NCBI GenBank assembly: GCA_964034945.1
Contig: OZ035960.1
Coordinates: 74,618,085 to 74,682,084 of the forward strand
Direction of reading: 5' to 3'
DNA length: 64,000 nt
Source of the DNA: Chrysopilus asiliformis
Taxonomy: Eukaryota > Arthropoda > Insecta > Diptera > Rhagionidae
Each line of letters opens with the position of its first letter. Position 1 is the first letter of the stretch. This document shows positions 36,501-43,008 of the stretch, piece after piece. Position numbers and translations under genes: made by a program. Under the pieces are notes generated by a model. That model worked only from the letters and a program-made list of their open reading frames with translations, had not been told where the DNA came from and searched no databases.

Positions 36501-39500
36501 GATATTTTTCTTTTTTTTCGATGGTGAAATAATCTAAAATTCAATTTAGCAATAAAATATATTGTTTTAGCCCTGAGGGATACAAAAATTATATATCAGC
36601 CCGAAAGATAATAAAATGTCATGCATGAAAGTCGTCGAATGTTTGAGAGGCTTTTTATCGATATAAAACAGCGGTATGCAAGTGCAAAAATTTTTAAATA
36701 CCAAAGCACAAAATCTTTTGATAACTTCTAATTACGACCAGCTACAGTCAGCGAAACAATTATTTCTTATGATTTCCCCTTCAGTTAAAGTATTCGGCAA
36801 TATTTAAACTTATAAATATGAAGCCTTAGAACTATAGTTTTATTTCAGATTCATAGTTTTCTAATTTATTCTTTTCGAAATCATTGCTTTCTAAGCAGAA
36901 AGATTCCAGAAATTTTTGTTTCAAATTTTTAATCATTTCTGCTTTTTTTCCATACATTTAGGATTTTTTTTGTTATAAACAATTGTATAACATCAAATTC
37001 TAAAGATCTTTACTTGTTTTAAAGAAAAGGAAAAGTCATTTTTCCAATTAAGGGAGCTACATTAGATTCCTCCATTACAAACTAATGAAAAACTATGCTA
37101 TAATAAAACGAGAATAATTGATAGGCGACTCGACTTTACCAAAAGGAAAGTTAAAACAACACTTAGGCCCCAATTCATCGACTGATTTCCATAATTGCCC
37201 GGTTTCGGCCTATTCCGTAAAATATTAGACTTTCGGCCAGCTTTTGTGGAAAATGTCAATACTTGCCAATCATATCTTCCCTGGAACCTTATCCTGTACC
37301 AATCGCCAAAACGTAGTTTGGAGATAATCGACTTTTAAACTTTAACGGGAAATTGCGGAGAAACTGTTCGAAAAAACTTCTTTAAAACAATCCTGAAACT
37401 AATTTACGGCAGCAACCAATTTACGGCAACAGGTTCCTTATACTTATTTTTTTTGTTTTTGTTTTTATGAAAATGAAGACTTTCAGCGAACTGATTGCAA
37501 TTCTTTTCATCAAAACGGAGCTTTAATTTAAAAAAATATATATATACAGCGATGTTCAAAAGTGTTAGGCACCATTTCAAAATCAATTTTTTCCTGTTTA
37601 CGTGTATATAATATGATAGTGAAACAATGTGATTTTAAGAATATCAAAATTTATTTATCTGACTAATATTAGGTGGGCCCACCCCTAGCCCTTATTACAG
37701 CAGCGAGTCTTTTCGGCATTGTCGCTACAAGCCTATTTTCGTGTCGTCACTTATAAAATCCCATTCCTCCTGAATAGCCCTTTTCAGGTTATTTTTGTGT
37801 TTCCGGATATTTTTCTTCAAAATACTCCACAAATGCTCTATCAAAATCTATGATTTCTTTGTAAAAATGGGGGTGCCTAACACTTTTGAACATGGCTGTA
37901 TATTGTATTTTATTTTCACCAAACTACTCATTTTTTTTAACAGAAATTCTGGGAAATTATTTATTGCAATTGTGGGAACTTACGAAAAATATTACAAGCT
38001 TATATCTATGGGGGCACTTTTTAGTCCCTTATCCCTCTATAGCCCAATTCAGACTAACGATTGCAATTACGATTGAGCTTCCTCGACCAATGAAATCAAA
38101 GGTTTCGTTTTCTTACCTACCGTTGAAAGCTTTGATCTCATTGGGCATTTCCACACACAGTTGTAACGACAACACATAACGACAACCAGTTCGAGTCCAC
38201 ACCACGGTGTGTCAACTTAGAACAAAAAGTCGATTTTTCATTATAGTTCCGATTCCAAAAAACGACGGCGCACATGTCGCATGTGTTTTTCGCTTTTCAA
38301 GCATGAGGGCGCGCGTGTGGCATGTTTTCTCCGACTCGACCATGATTTGAGGTTAGTTTTTTTTTCTTCATTTTGGGGCACATTTTAATTCCGGTAATTT
38401 TTCAAGTATCCTTAAAAACACCGGTATTTTAGGAAGAATCAGAGAACGATTCGTTTGAGTGGGTAGAATTGAAGCAGTTGTACCTTGAAACCCGTTGTGA
38501 GCCATCAGTTTCGCCCCTGAGACTTCGCTGTCGGTTTTGCCCAAAGTTGTGACATTCTGTGCGGTTGGGGCGCATCACTGCTTAAGAATTTTCCACAGTG
38601 ACTTACTGCTGAAAGGTATCTCCATTTATTTGCAATTTTTGAGAAAATTTCATGGTGTATTTCTAGGTCACACAAACTACATTAACGATGTTTCTTGGGA
38701 GCCCGAGGGCGAATATTTAGCTTTAGTCAGTGAGGACCACACCTGCATACTTTTGCAGTCAGAGACGTGATTATTTGGGATCTGAGGAAATCGAGGTAAT
38801 GATCTCGGGATAGTTTTACTTTGCTACAATAAATTGTAATTCCTCTTCCAGTCGTTCCAGACACTCGAGCATTCCATGAAGACGGAGGCAAAGTTGCCTC
38901 AAAATCAAGCCCCACTTAAGTTTTATGGTGGGCTTTGCTGGCACTATCGCCTTCCCTATATCGTAGCTGCGTTTGATTGTAAACTGCTTTTGGGACGGCT
39001 CTGGAGCTCTAGCGCTTGGTTCGACACATTTGCCTTGTCCCTCGTCTTCACGGCTACTGCAGTAATGTGATATTTATTTAAAAATAACAAAACAAAATGT
39101 GATATCTATTTAAAGATATATTGAAATTTAAAATAAAAAAACATTTAAAAGATATTGGTTTTGTTTTTTCAAATTTTTATTGGATTTTCTAGCGAGAAAA
39201 ATGTATCAAGGGCACAAACCAAGTTTAGCACAGGTTAGAACTACCCAATACTCAAACCAAAATAGTTCCGATTTCAGGCACTGAAGCGTCGCAGTCAATA
39301 AGCCAGAGTTGGGCGTCTATTATTATATATATTGTCTATGGTCCACACGCTGTTGTTACCAGTTGTGTCAGTTTTATATGTGTGAGTGCGAATATTGGCA
39401 TTGTGGTTTGAACGTGAGTAGAGAAGCATCGTAGTGTGAGAAATCATAATTTCACCCATAGAAAATCACTTGCAGAACCCCCTCCACTAGTCACTGACCA

Positions 39501-41385
39501 ATCAGAACCCGATCCGCAGATGCAAGAATACACGTGTGGAAAGGCCCATTGTTCGAGAAGCTTCAATCGTCAAGCGGTCCCTACACGTTCAATCTTGCAG
39601 TCAATCATCGCATGCTGTGACAGCATTTTGAACGTCTATGGTGATGCTGTCATGCAAATTGATGCAAATTCCACAATTGACAGCATGCTGGCCAATATCA
39701 AAATCATTTTGATATTTTTCAAGGGAACTTTTTGAATGACAGCATGCTTGAACGTGTATGGCGAAGCTGTCAATCAATTCGTCATTTCAGTGTAATTTTT
39801 TGTAGTTAAAAGGTGTCGCATATAAAAGATAAAGTTTTTTTGGGAATCCTTTTTCGAGTTATATCGACAAAGAAGTGAGTTGTGGATGACGAAAAGTGAA
39901 AAATATAAGGACAAAAATTTTTTTAATTTATATTAAGTGTTGCTTTATATTGAGGGTATTCACAATCCTCTTTTAATTTTCGGTATTCGGTATTCGGTAT
40001 TTTCGGTAATATTAAAAGACTGAAAATATTCTGCTGTGAACATCCCACAGCACAGATTTGAGAACAGAGCTTTTTTTTGATACGTGACCAAACCATGAAC
40101 TGCGAATTTGATTGTAAAATATGTCACATACATTTAAATCCATGTTTGATGTATTCTTTTGAATTTCTATTGTGGCAACGGCTATCAAAATTGAAAAAAT
40201 TTGCATCAGTCCGATGAGATTAACAAAAAGCAAGCGAGAAAATTTGACAACCAAAAACATTACTAGCGCCACCCGCGGTTGATTCTTGATACCGAATAAC
40301 CGGGCCGGAAAACACGACTCAAGGCATGTATACAATTACCGAATCCGGTAATTATGTTTTACATGAACCAAGTTACCGTCTCGGTAAAAAATCTGTTAAA
40401 TTTGACTGAATTACCGAGCGGTAAATTTACCCGCAATTTAAAAGACGACTGTGAATACCCTGAATAAGTTTTTTTTAAATTTATATTTAGTGTTGTGTGC
40501 TGTCGGTTTGGCTGTTTCGAAATAAGTGATGCTTGCGCGCATGATTGAGCGTCTAGTGCAAATAAGCTTTTTGTTGTGACAGCATGATTGACTGCAAGAT
40601 TGAACGGGGCCGCTTTAGTCTGAATTGGGCTTATGGCCCTTTGACGTATATAGTCGTCGTATTCCCACAGAAAACTGTAATATGACATCTATCGACGTCA
40701 TTGTCCGCGAAAGGGTTAATATAGGTAATAAGGCTTTAAAATTGTGTAGAATTGTGTGTGGACTATAATTTATTTACAGAAATAAATATAAATACCTGGC
40801 TGAAAACTGCAATTTAATTCCATTTTCGCCATAGAAAGAAAGAAATCATCTCCAAGAAATTGATAGTCATAGAGGTATGCCCCAGTACCTGCATGATTAC
40901 TTTTACTGGCTAAACTGGAGTCTATTCGGCTTCGACTGAACTTTCTGTGACGCGAATCATTAGACCAATATCTGTAGTTATCCTTGAAGTACAGATTATC
41001 AACTTTCCTGTCATCCGCCATTCGAGTTCGTTCCACCACGTGTTTTGGCTTTTTTTGTTTTTTAACCATATTAAGGATATGCTGGGAGTTTAGAGATTCT
41101 TTTATATGAAAAATCCATGCGCCAGTCTGACTAATATCATAAATTACATCGCCCATATTTAACATGAATTGTATGATCTGGACACCAAAGGGAAATTCTT
41201 CCCCACAATACCCATAATAATCATCTACGAAAAAGAATATAATTTACATTATTAAAATTTCAGTTATACAAACCTTTTATTTCCTGAACAGTCGCGCCTT
41301 CTTTTGCCCGAGATATAAGTATACTTCGGATAATTTGTTGGATTTTTAAAGCCTCACTGCTTTCAACAAAGATATCACCTTTCAT
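23983..41385 (-). CDS. osk: Oskar, germ plasm organiser (LOTUS + SGNH), four exons
   Basis: Exons on the - strand: 41385-41274, 41224-40796, 24525-24150 and 24088-23983; total 1023 nt (340 residues plus stop), all junctions GT/AG and in phase. Oskar nucleates germ plasm in insect oocytes; its LOTUS domain binds Vasa and its SGNH-like OSK domain binds RNA (known from Drosophila). Here residues ~10-85 form the LOTUS domain (SSEALKIQQIIRSIL, TVQEIKDDYYGYCGEEFPFG, GAWIFHIKESLNSQHILNMV). A short linker follows, then YDYQFLGDDFFLSMAKMELNC and the OSK domain (GYRVLQSGFCISGQTI, PKVIVNIGSVDILHGRDLL, VTTLAPLANSG, GSSQPHVFWNKLGRQRILKL). No GDS nucleophile block is present, as expected for Oskar. The start corresponds to the Short Oskar isoform; no upstream in-frame ATG precedes a stop. 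The linker is much shorter than in Drosophila. Introns are 49 bp, 16,270 bp and 61 bp. Confidence 0.95.
24821..25078 (-). CDS. Unrecognised ORF inside oskar intron 2
   Basis: An open - strand frame of about 85 codons contains SIDLRANFPVHVSYFYLMEN and ends in a stop after a hydrophobic stretch PAFAFAFIDMWILKAIFL. Codon use looks protein-like, but there is no clear start or family. Upstream it runs into a tandem repeat (25079-25310). It could be a fragment of a mobile or captured gene, or chance. Confidence 0.25.
   Translation of the reverse strand, partial: APALLGHTVKLSIDLRANFPVHVSYFYLMENVSYQWKEVVVEDINRSTDLVSELLGTKKLPSVRIPAFAFAFIDMWILKAIFLSH
25079..25318. repeat. Diverged tandem repeat, two units
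   Basis: Two copies of a unit containing ACTAAGAAAAAA, TTCTACGGCGACCTT and a GGACGAAAT/GGAACGAAAT segment. A third partial match (GGTGGTGCTAAATGGGTGAC) lies just after the MITE at 25774, so the MITE inserted into this repeat. Confidence 0.6.
25320..25774. mobile_element. MITE, 455 bp
   Basis: GGGGTGCGTTCTTTTATTAACC at the left (with the inverse GGAATAAAGGAACGCACCCC at the right) defines TIRs of about 20 bp. Several AGTTAAC-type words are inverted inside. The interrupted sequence continues on the right as GGTGGTGCTAAATGGG. The TSD is ambiguous. Confidence 0.75.
26103..26279 (+). pseudogene. MADF-domain protein fragment of Harbinger
   Basis: The ORF starts MKMANWNKKQTVNLIELFEK and continues FRCIYDSNDVEYLNKVKKEQ AYAEILKEIAV before a stop. 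This is the first half of a MADF (Myb/SANT-like) domain, the accessory DNA-binding protein of PIF/Harbinger elements. It is truncated by the internal deletion at about 26275. Confidence 0.7.
26275..26461 (-). pseudogene. PIF/Harbinger transposase N-terminal fragment
   Basis: The - strand frame starts MNNKKRIAVAMISAALTL and reaches KRKRLWIKKWRERRGK followed by SFLTKEL. The Arg/Lys-rich WxxxWxxRR segment before a conserved helix is typical of the N-terminus of HARBI1-like nucleases. The DDE domain is deleted. Confidence 0.7.
27222..28312 (-). repeat. TATACCC dispersed repeat (interrupted)
   Basis: It starts like the other copies (GCTTTAATTGCCAATCTGGC), carries GGACGGACGGACGG near 27595 and ends CCATACGGGTATAAAAA. 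A hAT MITE at 27653-28226 splits it. Confidence 0.85.
27653..28226. mobile_element. hAT-like MITE, TSD CACTGGTG
   Basis: TAGACATGGGTAACGCAG at the left and inverted CTGCGTTACCCATGTCTA at the right, with exact 8-bp TSDs at 27645-27652 and 28227-28234. Subterminal regions repeat TGCGCTGATACAGT-like words, typical of transposase binding arrays. Confidence 0.9.
29334..29442. repeat. Small inverted-repeat element
   Basis: GGCATTCCGCAAGCG and its inverse CGCTTGCGGAATAATGCC lie about 100 bp apart with a second inverted pair (ACGAAAATCCC / GGGATTTTCG) inside. Probably a tiny MITE; no TSD found. Confidence 0.6.
30013..30788 (+). mobile_element. hAT element with transposase tail, TSD TTGTCTAT
   Basis: TAGTGCTGTGACATCGA at the left and its inverse at the right; exact 8-bp TSDs at 30005-30012 and 30789-30796. 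Both ends carry many copies of ACATCGATGTTTT (the likely transposase binding arrays). The + strand at 30433-30493 encodes SERLFSATGNIVSSKRSCL, the hAT dimerisation-domain signature, then a stop. It is an internally deleted copy. Confidence 0.92.
30895..31195. repeat. Giant near-palindrome, ~140-bp arms
   Basis: The left arm (TGGACGCTGTGTATCACAAA, then TAAAAGCTTTTAAAAAGCG) is mirrored on the right around a centre near 31044 (TGTTTATTTTATTGTTTTATGC). The outer arms are AT homopolymer-rich and imperfect. It directly abuts satellite array 1. Confidence 0.9.
31240..32560 (+). repeat. Satellite array 1 (~120-bp monomer, ~11 copies)
   Basis: Each unit runs GACAGATTCGGATTCAGCGA, CCCCAAAAACCCCCAGAATAG, TTTTTTCCGGAAAATTTGGAG, then GGATAATCACGTTATCC and CTTACAGGACCTTCCGTTATCC. 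GGATAAtcacgTTATCC is an internal palindrome. Spacing between successive GACAGATTCGG words is about 120 bp. Short ORFs through it (TDSDSATPKTPRIDF...) are an effect of a unit length divisible by three. Confidence 0.95.
31850..33614 (+). repeat. Tandem segmental duplication, copy 1
   Basis: Satellite tail, then 1.05 kb of single-copy-like sequence (TTACAAGGACGAAGTCCC, a GACAGACAGACA tract, then AT-rich sequence to GATAGGCGACT). It is almost identical to 35366-37130 at an offset of about 3,516 bp; one clear difference is CTTGATTTAAAG here versus CTTGTTTTAAAG there. The right edge is cut by the hAT end at 33615. Confidence 0.93.
33836..34719 (-). pseudogene. hAT transposase C-terminal pseudogene
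   Basis: The - strand segments read NRFLKHREMYIDFEWLHPL (about 34680-34620), QLIDFAVKWDSL (about 34530) and the dimerisation domain YRFLLTLSVTQVQCERSFS, KLKYILSRLRNNLSQEHVES (about 34060-33950). These are the last third of a zinc-finger-MYM-like hAT transposase. A piggyBac-like MITE splits it and the frames shift, so it is dead. Confidence 0.85.
34186..34428. mobile_element. piggyBac-like MITE, TSD TTAA
   Basis: CCCTTTCAGACCC at the left, inverted GGGTCTGAAAGGG at the right, TTAA at 34182-34185 and 34429-34432. A third internal copy of the terminus (about 34313) suggests a composite or partly duplicated element. Confidence 0.88.
34741..35000. other. AT-rich spacer before array 2
   Basis: No gene or clean repeat boundary is visible in this 260-bp stretch between the hAT fragment and the second satellite array. 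Confidence 0.4.
35001..36080 (+). repeat. Satellite array 2 (~9 monomers)
   Basis: Same 120-bp monomer and same monomer variants, in the same order, as array 1 (for example the variant with GATGCAGCGACC followed by the one with GAGTCAGCGACC). It is part of duplication copy 2. Confidence 0.95.
35366..37130 (+). repeat. Tandem segmental duplication, copy 2
   Basis: Matches 31850-33614 throughout. After GATAGGCGACT it continues into CGACTTTACCAAAAGG, the probable original right flank, whereas copy 1 continues into a hAT terminus. Confidence 0.93.
37547..37898 (-). mobile_element. Tc1-like short element, TA target
   Basis: The left end CAGCGATGTTCAAAAGTGTTAGGCACC and its inverse at the right are bounded by TA. 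The - strand between encodes the last residues of a Tc1 transposase, LVATMPKRLAAVIRARGGPT, so it is an internal-deletion derivative. Confidence 0.9.
38433..39070 (+). pseudogene. Nup37: Nup37-like WD40 nucleoporin remnant
   Basis: Three exon-like blocks with GT/AG edges: 38433-38615 (FEWVELKQLYLETR; then, after a frame change, ETSLSVLPKVVTFCAVGAHH), 38667-38795 (GHTNYINDVSWEPEGEYLAL, SEDHTC, then a frame change and IIWDLRK) and 38852-39070 (APLKFYGGLCWHYRLPYIVA AFDCKLLLG). The GHTNYIN...SEDHTC repeat and the final WH..LPY.VA..DCKLL strand match insect Nup37, a subunit of the Nup107-160 nuclear pore subcomplex. The N-terminus and middle WD repeats are absent and at least two frameshifts occur, so this is a decayed, partial copy that kept introns (a DNA-level, not retrotransposed, copy). 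It lies on the strand opposite to oskar, inside its intron. Confidence 0.75.
39573..40614. mobile_element. PIF/Harbinger MITE, family 1 copy b (interrupted)
   Basis: AGCGGTCCCTACACGTTCAATC at the left and GATTGAACGGGGCCGCT at the right match the copy at 5970-6446 along both halves. The right end has lost a few bases, and the MITE 39954-40460 is inserted in it. Confidence 0.85.
39954..40460. mobile_element. Nested MITE, TSD TGA
   Basis: GGGTATTCACAATCC at the left, inverted GACTGTGAATACCC at the right, TGA directly outside both (39951-39953, 40461-40463). It is absent from the sister copy at 5970-6446. PIF/Harbinger-like. Confidence 0.88.
40796..41385 (-). CDS. osk: oskar exons 1-2: LOTUS domain and linker
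   Basis: Exon 1 (41385-41274) starts MKGDIFVESSEALK; exon 2 (41224-40796) continues after a 49-bp intron through the rest of the LOTUS domain, a basic linker (KKQKKPKHVVERTRMADDRK) and the start of the OSK region (YDYQFLGDDFFLSMAKMEL). The donor CCAG|gtattt at 40796/40795 opens the 16-kb intron. Confidence 0.95.
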
Positions 41386-41502
41386 GATTTCAAATTTTAA
41401 TATTCTAAACCAGATGCCACATTACTTTCAGCTTCTGATAATGATCTTGGGCTCTATCGTCGCTAGAGTGACTATACAAACTAGAGAGTGGCCATCGTGA
41501 AA
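41386..41502 (-). promoter_or_regulatory. oskar 5' flank, cut by P-element insertion
   Basis: Only about 117 bp of ancestral sequence lies between the oskar ATG and the P-element target site duplication CTTATGCC (41503-41510). It probably holds the 5' UTR. The sequence formerly upstream now begins at 50829. No TATA box is evident. Confidence 0.5.
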
Positions 41503-41517
41503 CTTATGCCTAGTGAG

Positions 41518-42174
41518 CAGGGTTGGGACTTTAGTCCCTATGTACTAGATCTAGTACCTTTTTGACTCATTTAGTACCCTAGTACCACAGCCCATGAATC
41601 TGGTACCTTTTCATGGTTTATATAAAATATGATTTTATCTGAATTTATAGCTCCCTTTAAAAAGACATCACTTTTCTATGTATTAGAAAAAAAGTACTTT
41701 TTTAAATGATCCCGCCACAACTCTTTAATTAAAGACTACTGAATTCGTCTTATTAAGGGAGATATGAAAATCAATCGTAGGCCATGAAAATATGATTTAT
41801 ATTAGCAATAGCTCAAAATACTTCTCGAAATTTAAGTTTTTAGATGGAGTTTATACAAAAATTTAAAGTTGAAATAAAAGCGAAAATTTAAAACAAATAC
41901 ATCTAGACATTTTTTATTGGTTTTTGGAGTTTTTTTAGAGTATTTTTTGACCGAGAACGGTTATATTTACAGCTCAAAAGTCATTCCATATGGGTTAAGG
42001 ATTTTTTCTCTAAAATTACGAGATTTAGATTTTTCTTGACTCCTATGTAATAAGCATGAAAAACGATTTTGGTTGCACGATAGTTAAAAAATAATCTAGT
42101 ACCACATTATCTCAATCTAGTACCCTTTTTGGGCAAAAATAGTACCTTTTACACATCCTCAAGTCCCAACCCTG
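41518..42174. mobile_element. hAT MITE in the P-element terminus, TSD CTAGTGAG
   Basis: CAGGGTTGGGACTT at the left and its exact inverse AAGTCCCAACCCTG at the right. The 8-bp TSD CTAGTGAG (41510-41517 and 42175-42182) consists of one flank base plus the first seven bases of the P element. Subterminal CTAGTACC repeats occur near both ends. Confidence 0.95.
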
Positions 42175-42593
42175 CTAGTGAGCCTACATATAAAGAGAGT
42201 GGCCAGGTGGCTTTCGAAGTGCTTTCGAAGTGGACGTTTCGTCCGAATTCGAAAATTAAGTGGACGGTTGCTAATGTATTAGTGAGTGTATTACTAGTTG
42301 TCATTTATTTAAAAAAACGGCGGGAATCTTGACTGGTAAGTTTTGCATAACTTTTCCGTATTTCGATAGTAAAAACACTTTTGTTATTTAAGAGGACGCA
42401 ATTAGTTATCCGAGACATAGAATAACATCTGGAGACATGGAATACTATCTGGAGACGTGGTAAAAATAGGCACTGAAGTTTGGAATAGAAGGTAAATTGA
42501 ATTTCTCTATAAGGTGCAATTGAATTTCTGAAATTTACCAAAAATTCAAATTTTAACAAATTCTGTTTTTTCTTTGACTGTTTTTCTGTATTT

Positions 42594-42606
42594 ACAAATA
42601 TTTGAA
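42594..42606 (+). repeat. 13-bp direct repeat, left deletion point
   Basis: ACAAATATTTGAA, identical to 46048-46060. In B (50361-50373, inverted) and C (58134-58146) the same word occurs once, joining the sequences that flank the two copies in A. Confidence 0.97.
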
Positions 42607-43008
42607 CCCTTTTGCACTAATGTAAAAATGCGTCCGGCTTTTATCCTGTTTTTCTGCGAAAATTGAATACTATGATTAGTTATACACGAAAAAACTACAA
42701 TCACAATTTTTTTTTGTAGGAAGATCGACGTTCTTACTAGAGACTGCTTTAAATTTGAGGTTTGCGTTGGAAGTCCATCAGTAAGATTGTTTTTATTATA
42801 TTATTTAATATTTTACTACCTATTTATTTTTACTTAACCTTTTTGCCATATTACAATCTTGGAGTTGAAGTTAATCCCATTTCGGGGTTACTCAACTACC
42901 AAAATTGTTTTATGGAGTGAAATTCAATTTTAGTTTTTTAAAAAACTGGACCAACTTCCAGTTTTTTACTAGTCACACAAAGAAGTGCAATTTTTTTAAT
43001 TTAACACA

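Larger units (their letters stand above)
24526..40795 (-). other. oskar intron 2 (16.3 kb)
   Basis: This intron sits exactly at the boundary between linker and OSK domain. It holds the PIF/Harbinger, hAT and Tc1 elements, the duplicated satellite block and the Nup37 remnant listed separately. Stretches 28599-29330, 29440-29990, 37135-37540 and 39071-39570 contain nothing further I can assign, apart from sequence near 28800-29060 shared with 8900-9110 and 15290-15400. Confidence 0.9.
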
